From the NCBI GenBank assembly GCA_946811185.2, contig OX328101.1, forward strand, positions 35,076,122 through 35,140,121: 64,000 nucleotides of DNA. Direction: 5' to 3'. The stretch comes from Hippopus hippopus. Lineage: Eukaryota; Mollusca; Bivalvia; Cardiida; Cardiidae. A model generated the notes under the pieces. That model saw nothing but the letters and a program-made list of their open reading frames with translations. It had not been told where the DNA came from and did not search any database. Position numbers and translations under genes: made by a program. Positions 58,329-64,000 of this stretch are shown here, piece by piece (the stretch's first letter is position 1; every line of letters begins with the position of its first letter).

Positions 58329-58823
58329 AGTGCAAACTGTAAAAAATAAAATTCTCAAGAACTGCATGGTTTTCAATAAGCAAAGTGATAAACTCTTTGC
58401 ATGGTTTCTGCAAAAATCTAGTCACAAACGAATACCACTGTGCACACCTTAACTCTTGACAGCTTTTGAAAGCTTGGAGGAAAAGGCGTACAGTATCTGA
58501 TTGTTATAAGCAATTGCTACTGTGCGAAATGTTTTCAAGATCATTAAAAAAAATAAAAAGGAATTTCTATAATGTTTCTCTGGGATCATCTCACTTTCTT
58601 TAACTGATTTAATGCTTATTGCTATTTAATTTCAGAACTTCTTGCCGAAAACAGCAGATTAAAGAGTATGCTGATATGTAACGGCTGCAACAATGGGGAG
58701 ATAAACATGCTATTTCTTCCTTGTCAACACCATAAATTCTGCGCGAGCTGTTCTGAAAGTATGACACATTGTCCTGTGTGTGGCAAAGCCATTCTTCATA
58801 AAGTGAAGACGTATTTGTCGTAA
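34801..58823 (+). CDS. Inhibitor of apoptosis protein (BIR-BIR-UBA-RING), eight-exon gene
   Basis: Exons: 34801(or earlier)-35887, 36764-36915, 37857-37914, 38191-38355, 48777-48955, 50049-50298, 56502-56600, 58636-58823. All junctions are GT-AG with agreeing phases (1,0,1,1,0,1,1). From the first in-frame ATG (34885) the protein is 697 aa. Rough layout: 1-296 unrecognised; BIR1 297-385; BIR2 about 420-503; UBA about 570-603; RING about 650-690; stop TAA 58821-58823. Both BIRs keep the Zn ligands (CxxC, H, C) and are split by an intron after G-F-x-Y-T-G. This is the architecture of BIRC2/3- and XIAP-like proteins, which bind caspases or signalling partners and act as E3 ubiquitin ligases in the cytoplasm. 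An acceptor-like AAATTCCAG ends at 34800, so an upstream exon may exist and the true start is open. Confidence 0.88.
35990..36190 (+). mobile_element. Family M MITE, degraded copy in intron 1
   Basis: Core ACTGTGGGAAAAGGGGAAAGTAGTGG/TTACCAGCATTTTCTCCTTTTTC; ends not clear. Confidence 0.6.
36452..36687 (+). mobile_element. Family M MITE in intron 1
   Basis: TTAA at 36452-36455 and 36684-36687, inverted ends CCTTTTACCAG / CTGGTAAAGG, core AGAAAAGGAGAAAATGCTGG. Confidence 0.8.
36764..36915 (+). CDS. IAP exon 2: second half of BIR1
   Basis: D-L-V-R-C-F-Y-C-G-L-G-L ... L-L-E-H-V-R-Y-S-N-W-C carries the four zinc ligands. Acceptor TGATACAG, donor GTAAAT. Confidence 0.88.
37067..37130. repeat. Hairpin repeat (family D)
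   Basis: Arms GGACAGTGTAGATC...GATCAGACTGCAC and their reverse complement around a GTTCT loop, one bulged base. Related hairpins lie at 40430-40490, 60880-60945 and, degraded, 58990-59070 and 62925-62980. Confidence 0.8.
37255..37345 (-). mobile_element. tRNA-like SINE head
   Basis: On the minus strand: TGGGTAGAGCGTCGGCCTCTC ... AGGTTCTGGTTTCGAATAC, with good box A and box B spacing. There is no intact acceptor stem, so it is a SINE relic and not a tRNA gene. Confidence 0.6.
37610..37820 (+). mobile_element. Family M MITE in intron 2
   Basis: CTCTTTACCGCAGGAC start, core GGAAAGGGAGAAAATGTTGGCAACCAGCATTTTGTCC, ending about 40 bp before exon 3. Confidence 0.7.
37857..37914 (+). CDS. IAP exon 3: short inter-BIR linker
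   Basis: Encodes about 19 residues, mostly Lys/Glu/Gln (A-K-V-K-E-E-S-V-R-Q-E-Q-Q). Acceptor CATTTTCAG, donor GTAAGT. Included because it keeps phase 0 to phase 1 and joins exons 2 and 4 in frame; no homology supports it. Confidence 0.65.
38191..38355 (+). CDS. IAP exon 4: first half of BIR2
   Basis: C-R-H-P-E-Y-Q...R-L-A-S-F-S-G-W-P ... L-A-E-A-G-F-Y-Y-T-G. The acceptor at 38190 (CACATTACAG) was chosen over the one at 38159 because only it keeps the reading frame from exon 3. Confidence 0.85.
38720..38837. repeat. 118-bp unit with perfect 18-bp inverted ends
   Basis: CCTTGCGCTTGTATTTGC at 38720-38737 and its exact reverse complement at 38820-38837, in intron 4. Probably a small MITE. Confidence 0.75.
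39114..43052 (+). repeat. Segmental duplication, copy 1 (IAP intron 4)
   Basis: From a perfect 28-bp palindrome (39114-39141, arms AGCGGATTTGCTAT) onward, the sequence aligns with 59606-64000 in direct orientation. Landmarks are CATGCGTAACGACGCATGCG, CAGACTGCCCTCGTTTT, CTGATCTT hairpins, GAGAACCAGCC and CAGATGGCCTAAATC. Identity looks like 85-90 percent by eye. Copy 1 has its own 31-nt A run (39737-39767) and a nested element at 40931-42075. The right end of the match is not reached because copy 2 runs off the window. Confidence 0.85.
40931..42075. mobile_element. DNA element nested in duplication copy 1
   Basis: Inverted ends CCGGCTGTTTTACAAGCGGT...CAATACT...GTGGTCGATTGG and the imperfect reverse complement ending ACCGG at 42075. 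It is absent from the matching place in copy 2 (about 61375), which shows it inserted after the duplication. No transposase frame is visible. Confidence 0.65.
43145..43185 (+). repeat. A-rich tract
   Basis: Interrupted poly-A (about 43153-43185) in intron 4; low complexity only. Confidence 0.6.
43730..43835 (-). mobile_element. tRNA-like SINE relic
   Basis: Minus strand: GCATGGCTCACCAGTAAAG ... GGCCTAGGTTCTAGCCTC, with degraded box A and box B. Confidence 0.5.
43985..44200 (+). mobile_element. Family M MITE in intron 4
   Basis: CTGCAGACAACAG ... ACTGTTGGAACAGGAGAAAATACTG/TTTACCAGAATTTTGTC ... GTTTGGTATTTACC. Confidence 0.6.
44335..44412 (+). mobile_element. tRNA-like SINE relic
   Basis: TAGCAATGTGGTAGAGC (box A) and GGTTCTGGGTTCAATCC (box B) at tRNA spacing; no cloverleaf ends. 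Confidence 0.5.
45154..47106 (+). mobile_element. HINE/pearl-like (Helentron-type) element with a 145-bp tandem array
   Basis: The left end has TAGCTCACCTAAGCACGACG and a short (GTCCGTC)n tract. About a dozen 145-bp repeats follow (TTGGTCAGAATGTTTG ... GGTCACTAGGTCAAATCTTAG ... GTACGCTCTAGAGGCC) from 45245 to about 47040, progressively degraded to the right. The right end has GGCTCAGGTGAGCGAC and a GCCATCATGGC hairpin before CCTCTTG. Terminal hairpins with internal tandem repeats are typical of bivalve pearl elements and HINEs. Short frames recurring every 145 bp are repeat by-products. Lies in IAP intron 4. Confidence 0.8.
47107..48471. other. IAP intron 4, 3' part without recognisable feature
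   Basis: AT-rich intron sequence; only a dispersed-repeat arm near 48220-48265 (ACAAGTTCTGATTGCC...AAACC) is recognisable. Confidence 0.4.
48472..48704 (-). mobile_element. Family M MITE, just upstream of IAP exon 5
   Basis: TTAACCCATTACC at the left, core GTGGGAAAAGGAGAAAATGCCGG/TAACCAGTATTTTCTCCTTTTCCCAC, TTGTCGTCTGCAAATGC at the right; ends about 70 bp before the exon. Confidence 0.75.
48777..48955 (+). CDS. IAP exon 5: second half of BIR2
   Basis: D-I-V-R-C-F-F-C-D-G-G-L-Q-R-W ... W-I-E-H-C-R-W-F-H-T-C-G-F: all Zn ligands present and the Trp/His pattern of peptide-binding BIRs. Separated from its other half by a 10.4-kb intron. Confidence 0.88.
48990..49140 (-). mobile_element. Family M MITE, truncated copy in intron 5
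   Basis: GAAAACATGGATAAGGAG...AAACCAGCTTTTTGTCCTC...TTCTATCCTTTCGAGGGC; right end lost at the adjacent SINE. Confidence 0.55.
49155..49478 (+). mobile_element. tRNA-derived SINE (copy 2)
   Basis: The head GAGCCCGGTAGCGCAGTCGG ... GCTTCGATTCCCGG has clear boxes A and B. The body is shared with the copy at 9215-9560, and the tail is (ATCA)n-like. The flanks CAAATAGAAAAGT (before) and CAAATGGAAAGT (after) look like an imperfect target duplication. Confidence 0.85.
50049..50298 (+). CDS. IAP exon 6: linker and UBA domain
   Basis: Ends S-A-A-E-L-V-L-E-M-G-F-K-E-H-E-V-R-Q-A-V-Q-Q-L, a UBA fold with the M-G-F loop, so ubiquitin binding is likely. Acceptor AAATCTAG, donor GTTAGT. Confidence 0.82.
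50368..50571 (+). mobile_element. Family M MITE in intron 6
   Basis: TTAA at both ends (50368-50371, 50568-50571), ends CTCTTTGCC / GGTAAAGAT, core TGGGAAAAGAACAAAATGCTGG. Confidence 0.8.
50745..50870 (+). repeat. Remnant of the 145-bp HINE repeat
   Basis: GTCACGTCGAGTCAAAATCTAGGTTACTTGG...CATCTTAG matches the array unit at 45-47 kb. Confidence 0.55.
50917..51148 (+). mobile_element. Family M MITE, best-preserved copy
   Basis: TTAA (50917-50920) CCCTTTACCAAAC ... GTTTGGTAAAGGG ... TTAA (51145-51148). The core hairpin has perfect 26-bp arms (51030-51055 and 51060-51085, starting ATTGTGGGAAAAGGAG) and a TTAC loop. TTAA duplications with CCC...GGG ends are typical of piggyBac-mobilised elements. 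Confidence 0.88.
52533..52761 (+). mobile_element. Family M MITE inside the fossil gypsy element
   Basis: TTAA at 52533-52536 and 52758-52761; core ATGTGGGAAAAGAACAAAATACTGG/TTACCAGCATTTTCCTC. Confidence 0.8.
52950..53150 (+). mobile_element. Family M MITE, degraded
   Basis: AGCATTTGCAGCAGACAAAT ... CAAAAGGAGAAAGGCTTACTACCAGCATTTTGTCC ... ACAGTGTTTTCAACTTTCTCATGG. Confidence 0.6.
53200..53330 (+). mobile_element. Family M MITE, truncated core
   Basis: AAGAAAATGCTTGCAACCCCCATTTTCTCCTTTTGCTACAATGTTTCAACTTTCTCATGG shares its right half with the copy just upstream, so the two may be a local duplication. Confidence 0.55.
55071..55405 (+). repeat. Composite dispersed repeat A plus MITE end, bounded by 13-bp direct repeats
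   Basis: ACGCGTACGCAAC occurs at 55071-55083 and 55393-55405. Between them lie the full family A repeat and one inverted-repeat end of the 19280-19551 MITE (GGCGTCATAGCAGACAGGTC...GCAGACAAC). The A-to-MITE junction equals that at 19551-19556. Confidence 0.7.
55860..56455 (+). mobile_element. Decayed HINE/pearl-like element ending just before IAP exon 7
   Basis: Three to four degraded 145-bp-type units (GATATCTCGGACGTGTTTC, GTAGGTCACTGTGC, GTCAGAATACTTGTC) and an end AGGGTCAATAGCCCTCTTG like that of the 45-47 kb element. Confidence 0.65.
56502..56600 (+). CDS. IAP exon 7: helical linker between UBA and RING
   Basis: 33 codons, D-D-S-P-E-V-I-I-E-V-I-E-K-L-K-K: an amphipathic helix, perhaps the last UBA helix or a short CARD remnant. 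Donor GTAATG. It lies about 45 bp after the end of a HINE-like element. Confidence 0.72.
56640..56860 (+). mobile_element. Family M MITE, partly deleted, in intron 7
   Basis: GATTGAAAGCATTCACAAAAGAC ... TCTGGTAACCAGCATTTTCTTCTTTTCTTACAATGTTTTCGAAAGG ... TTGACTGTCTGG; the left hairpin arm is missing. Confidence 0.65.
57387..57454 (-). repeat. Dispersed repeat family B, reverse copy in intron 7
   Basis: GGTGCATACAAAGCTACGTG...TTGCCGAATG; closest to the 31451 copy (shares GCTACGTGATA and GTTGATCAAG on opposite strands). Confidence 0.65.
58003..58140 (+). mobile_element. Partial copy of the 34290-34550 MITE
   Basis: GAGCCTTGCTGTGTGAAAAGGGG, GGTCGATACTTTTTGC and AAAGGACCATTCTACTCATGATT match the inverted MITE in order. 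Confidence 0.65.
58280..58328 (+). repeat. 49-nt poly-C run
   Basis: Unbroken C tract in intron 7, about 310 bp before the RING exon; the opposite strand is poly-G with quadruplex potential. Confidence 0.9.
58636..58823 (+). CDS. IAP exon 8: C-terminal RING finger
   Basis: C-N-G-C ... L-P-C-Q-H-H-K-F-C-A-S-C ... C-P-V-C, a complete C3HC4 RING ending a few residues before the stop, as in cIAP/XIAP. This is the E2-binding module of a ubiquitin ligase. Confidence 0.92.
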
Positions 58824-59605
58824 ACCGCGAGCAGTTTGATCCTTGTTTTAAATAACAGAGACCTGTATAAGTAGAGTTTGTAGAAACAGGAGCATATAAG
58901 TATTAAACTCTTTTAGAGCCAAGCACATAACCTAGATCTATTTCTACGGAAGAAGATACAATCCACTGAAACTCAGACTTATTTACAGACTGAAAAATCT
59001 GACGAAATAGATACAAGGTTAGACTGCACACTCTGTACAGTGTAATCATGATCTATGTCGTCCGCAAAAGCACCAGTTTTCATGGCGTTGAACTTCACTG
59101 GCAAGTTGTACATATCCAAATATCATTTCAAAGCGTACACCTTTTTTGTCTGTATACGAAAAGCAGTACAGTACTTGCTATACAGCCAACTACATTTTCA
59201 GCCCGGCTGTTTCCAGAGAAAACGTACAAGTATTTTCATTGCCCTGCCGTCGGCTGTGCATGCGACGTTGCGGTTGTATGGAAAACGTTAACATTTTCTA
59301 GTAGTTCTGTCATTACAGAACATATATTTTTTATTGCTGAAGATATTTACTTTCGAGTTAATTTTTAACTTTTTAACGGGGAACCCAAAACAGAAGAGCA
59401 CCTAACCCTCAAAATTTTGATAAACAAATATAGGCCTATTATTATCCCCTGCCGAAGGCGAAGGGGATATAGTTTTAGCGTTGTCCGTCCGTCTGTCCTT
59501 CCGTCCATCTGTCCGTCCTGGACAATAATCTCCAATACCACTGGACGGAATTTCGTGAAACTTTATACGTGTATACAATAAGTCATTCCGCCGATACACC
59601 TTTTT
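58824..59605. other. IAP 3' flank
   Basis: Presumed 3' UTR and flank. No clear AATAAA within the first ~300 bp. A degraded family D hairpin lies at about 58990-59070. A CCCCTGCCGAAGGCGAAGGGG palindrome-like element end with (GTCCGTCC)n sequence lies at about 59447-59525. Confidence 0.45.
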
Positions 59606-62600
59606 AGCGGATTTGCTATATAGCAAATCCGCTTACAGTGATCGTTTTAACCGGAACCAAATACATCATGCGTAACGACGCATGCGCGCTCACTTTCACT
59701 TTTGCATAGCTGATGTACGGGACGAACAACGCAGATCTACAAATGATAATCAGCTCTGACTTTGAACAATTCATACAAATTATGCATGATTTCTTTATCG
59801 GAATTTCGTAAAAACTAAAAATCTATCAGTTTGAAATACTATAGATACTTAAACAAAGTTTTTTTTTTTTTCAAATATTGCCATATGTGTATGAACACTG
59901 TTTACCCAGACTGCCCTCGTTTTCATTCAAGAAATATTCATTCACAACTTGTGTCGTCCACTGTCAAAATAAACAAGGAGATTAAGCACTAAATTTTTGA
60001 AATTACATTTTCAAGTATGCATTATATCAAATATCTGTAACTGTTCAGGTAGCTAGCTAGAATTTGACCGTAAATAATTTAAAACCATTTCGATAACCAT
60101 AAAGTCGATTCAGCACCTTGTTACCACCCTTCGTATATCGATGAATCTCCGAATTGTTTGAAACATTTCTGTTACACGTTTAAAGAAATGGAGATCATAC
60201 AGTCTATTAAAAGAAACTTATTTGACGTTTGATTTATGCAAGATTGCATTGGAAAAGCTTCCAAGATTCCTCTCCAATTATCGAAGGGACATAAAGAAAT
60301 CTTTCGTTTACAAACGGCCCCGATCAAGTACGAACCCGTGACATGAATTCATACTGAAGATTTTTTTATGGGAAATCGTGTCCTTCTCAGTGAACTAGAC
60401 ATCCACTAACTTAGCCTAATATCCTGGACTTTAAGCCTCAGAGACTTACAATTGTCATCAAGGTGGAAAAGTCCTTCTAATACGCTTGAATTTTAATTTT
60501 TTACCTTTCATGCAACAGAATAATTAAGATGAGGAATGTAGAATTTGCAGATAGATTTATGATAAAGAGTCCACAGGAATGCATCTATACGTCTTACTGT
60601 TTGGACATGTAGATTTTAATTCCCTGATATATTTTTGATGCTTGGAATTTGAAGTATATGTACAGAGCAACTTTAGAATATTTACACTTTATTTAATAAA
60701 GTAAATTTTTTATGATGAACTGCTGCTTAACCCAAATTAGAAACTGTGCTTCATGTAAACATCTAGTAATTCAAACTTTAGAATGGAAGTACATGTATGT
60801 CTATAGTTTTTAAAGTTTTATAGGGGGACCCGATTCCTTTAACCTGCAAAGTGCTACTAAAGGACATTTTGCAGACAATGTAGATCAGGATCAGATTGCA
60901 CAGAAGGTGCAGTCTGATCTTGGATCTAGATACTGCCTGGTATAGGGGTATTTCCCCCCAAAAAATAACTTTGAAATAGCAATATTTGGATTTTTACTAG
61001 CGACTTGAAAGTTTCAGTTTTGGTTAGGTAAAAGTCAATTTTTACTTTGCTTGGCAACTTGTCACACTGAGTATATCTTGATCCATTCTGGCTGCCATAG
61101 TATCGTGAGCTGTACCCAGGGCAGGAATTTACATATATAAAAAAAATAAAAATTCTAGACTATGTTCTGCCAGGTTATGAGTGATGATTTTAATTCTTTC
61201 CTTTGGACAGTGAAAATGGATTCACCCAAAACTGTATTGGACTGTAATGAATGGCCTTTTTACCAGTGTTAATATTGAATTTCAAGTATCTCATAATGCT
61301 ACATCAGTTTTTTTTTCTGCACATGTCCCTGCAATGGCTCAATTATGTAGTACATGTATGACTGTCAAAGTCATTAGGACATGGCTCAAAACTTCAAAAA
61401 GAAATCTAGATCTATATGTTTGAAGAAAAACTTTCATTATCAGACAAAATTTTAAACTCCCATCATACTATAACTGTATCTTTCAATATATGTGGGACTA
61501 GAGTCCACTTTTTACATTGTGCTTATTCACACCTGCATTTTTCGGCGTAGCTGTATGATCTCACTTTTGACCTACTTTAAGTACTATGAGGAAATGAATT
61601 GTTACTCATTTTGTGATTGGCCAAATATATGTAAACTACGCAAAAAAAAATAAAGGTCACAAAAGAAATTTACCGACATTGGATAAAAGTGTTAATGACT
61701 AAAAAATCACATAATGATCACATTTACCTATGTAAAGTTGTACTTTATGGCCATACAGATGTTCAGCTCTAGCAAAACATCCATAATCTAAATCATATGG
61801 ATAAACTAAAAGCAATATGTATTGGCGAGTTTTCTATTTTGTTTAGTGTAAGAGATTTGGTACCCGTTTTTCCTCGCGTAAAACAGAATACGAACTGCGA
61901 CGGTAGGCTACCGCTCTATTGCCGTACACGAAAACAGGTTGTAAAACAAGTTATTTCGTTTCTTGTAACGATGATAAAAAGATGTTGTATCTTGAATTTG
62001 GTGATTCAATTCGCAACGTGAATAACTATGCCTGCCTAGGGGAACAATCGGTTTTATTGCGTTGTTAGCGAAGAAACTTAGTGCCTACTGATTTACTTCC
62101 AGTATAAGTAGATCAGTGTGGTCAAGCATTTAGAAGGGTGATAAAACCCCGCCTTCTGATAACGACAAATCGTCGATGTTTGAAAGGTGCTTCATTTTAG
62201 TACAAAAACATGCTTCCCCATTCTTGAATGTTATTGATAATTCTGCTTTCAACCATATACAATACAATTTAATGGAGGCTACTTTCATAACTGTTTTCAT
62301 CATTTCTCTTCATATTATACTACAAACGAATTTAAATATTCATATCCCAATGCCTCTTACGCCGTCCATCTTTTTTGAAAGATATTTCTTGTTTTGACTG
62401 AATAGAAATAGACCCAAGAATGAGTTTGCATATTACACGTAGGTCTGTTGTGTTTTATGTGATACTCATAAAATGAACTTGAAATTATTTAAGTAACAAT
62501 AGAGGCAAAATATAAGCAAAGCGGGTTTTTAAATGCATTTCAATTTATATCATACCATTTAAAAGTATGGAAATTATTATGAAGATGACAATCTGTCATT

Positions 62601-64000
62601 GTATGGTCGGTCCAAGTGTTAGTCGCTGACAGAGAAATTAATATCAAAACTAGGTTAAAACCTGCCAGTAAGCTGTCTTTTGATTACTTTTTGCGTGAGT
62701 TTAAAATTGTTTTTTTCTGCCAGCAACTAACATATGGCTCGACCACACGATAACAGACTGTCATCTCCACAAAATTTTCCATACTTGGTATGATTTAAAT
62801 TTAAATGTATTATAACAGCTGCTTTGATATTTTGGCCTTTACTGGGCCTGTAAGTATTAGTCCATTTTTATAGTTAAGTGTAACACCAGGTTTTTTTTTT
62901 TTTTTTTGAAACTGTATTATAATCTAAGTTCAGACTGCACAGAATATGAGGTTTGAGCTTGAATCTACATGGCCTAAGTTTTAGTTGCACCAAAATAGTG
63001 GTGAAATTACATAATATCATTCATTTATTTAGTGAAGTACTTTGAGACGGTGGTTGATTGGTGAAGGTGTAGAATGGATTATCCTGGGTTTTATCCTCAC
63101 CTAGGTGCCAGGATTTTGTAGGAGTGCCTATAGAAAAGACACTGCAGAGAACCAACCTAGCCCTAGTAAAAACAGTTAGGTACACAAATGAGTTGTTGTC
63201 ACTGTAATACTGAAACAGTGTTGAAACTAATGCAATCACCAGAAATCAGTATCGAATTACTCTTGAAGGTAGTTACAACCAATTTCATATTTTGTAGCAG
63301 TGCATGAGTTGACCTTACTTTTGTGAAATCAATATTTTCTTGACTTGTCTTTATGATGATACAAGGTAAATTTTCATTTATGTAACAGAAGGAAGGTACA
63401 TTCAATATTCATGAATTACACATGGCCTAAATCTTAGAAAATACAGAACACACCATTTAGTTTTCACCTTTCAGAGTATTACATAACATTCTTAAGTTCA
63501 GGAATAAAACCAAGAACATTCTTTTCAAAGGAAAGAAGAAATCATTGTATCTGAACAATCAAATATTATTTCTATTTTGATTTTGTATTTCATTTTGAAA
63601 TTAATACATGTAGTTTCAAGTTGTGCAGTAATTAGGAGGAACCCTTGAAGGGATTTCTGGGTGTTAGAGTCATGGAAAGGACAAGGTACTTTCAATAAGA
63701 AATTGCATACAAAATACCACTGTTTCTATTTTTCATAGAGGACTTATGTGTTTTTTTTTTTTAAAAAACTAACCCATACTAGTTTTAAAACAATACATAC
63801 TTTATACCTCAGAATGAGGACAGTTTCTTTGTAATGTAGCAAAAGTAGATTAAGATCAGTCAGCCTAGCATAGTAAAATTCCATTTCTATAGGCATAATA
63901 TTTTATATTTGAACTGTTTGCAGCCTATATGATTATATCCACTATATAAAAGTTTAGTAAGTGTTATGTTTATAGTCTGAGTAGATCTGTAAAATGCTGT
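59606..64000 (+). repeat. Segmental duplication, copy 2 (runs off the window)
   Basis: Begins with the same 28-bp palindrome (59606-59633) as copy 1 and stays collinear with 39114-43052, including the shared family D hairpin (60880-60945 versus 40430-40490). About 1.7 kb (roughly 61410-63135) is present only here. The last bases of the window (GTAAAATGCTGT) still match copy 1 near 43052. Confidence 0.85.

Overview
The window is AT-rich metazoan nuclear DNA, most likely from a bivalve mollusc. The evidence is spliceosomal introns, an inhibitor-of-apoptosis (IAP) gene of BIR-BIR-UBA-RING type spread over about 24 kb, tRNA-derived SINEs, a pearl/Helentron-like tandem-repeat element, and Polinton, Gmr1-like and DIRS-like elements side by side. 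The species cannot be named from the sequence alone.

Layout. 1-4.4 kb: the end of a virus-like or Polinton-like element with an intact 1236-aa protein-primed type B DNA polymerase, followed by a cluster of perfect palindromes. 4.4-9.9 kb: gene-free repeat country with a 109-bp near-perfect palindrome, two 36-37 bp palindromic insertions with 7-bp target duplications, TTAA-flanked MITEs and a SINE. 9.95-17.7 kb: a partial Polinton/Maverick. Its PolB (minus strand) has two in-frame stops and a truncated 3' end. Opposite it lie a packaging ATPase and a chromodomain integrase (plus strand), each interrupted by an intron, and the integrase also carries frameshifts. 17.7-19.9 kb: tandem repeats and a MITE. 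19.911-26.104 kb: a complete LTR retrotransposon on the minus strand with two 601-bp LTRs, a GGAT target duplication, a tRNA-Pro-type primer site and the unusual order gag-PR-IN-RT-RNaseH (Gmr1-like). 27.9-31.45 kb: a truncated DIRS-like tyrosine-recombinase retroelement. 31.57-32.16 kb: a Tc1/mariner-like relic with perfect 27-bp terminal inverted repeats.

34.8-58.8 kb: the only clear host gene, an IAP/BIRC homologue on the plus strand. I can model eight exons with matching splice phases (34801 or earlier to 58823). They encode an unrecognised N-terminal region of about 296 aa, two BIR domains (each split by an intron at the same place), a UBA domain and a C-terminal RING. Its introns hold many repeats: a 145-bp tandem array inside a HINE/pearl-like element, at least ten MITE copies, SINEs and a fossil Ty3/gypsy element. 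A segment of about 4 kb in intron 4 (39.11-43.05 kb) recurs in direct orientation after the RING exon (59.61 kb to the window end), which suggests a segmental duplication of about 20.5 kb involving the IAP exons.

The mobile-element proteins work only within their own elements (replication, packaging and integration for the Polinton; reverse transcription and integration for the retroelements). The IAP protein is expected to act in the cytoplasm as a caspase/immune-signalling regulator and RING E3 ubiquitin ligase. No rRNA gene, functional tRNA gene or CRISPR array was found.
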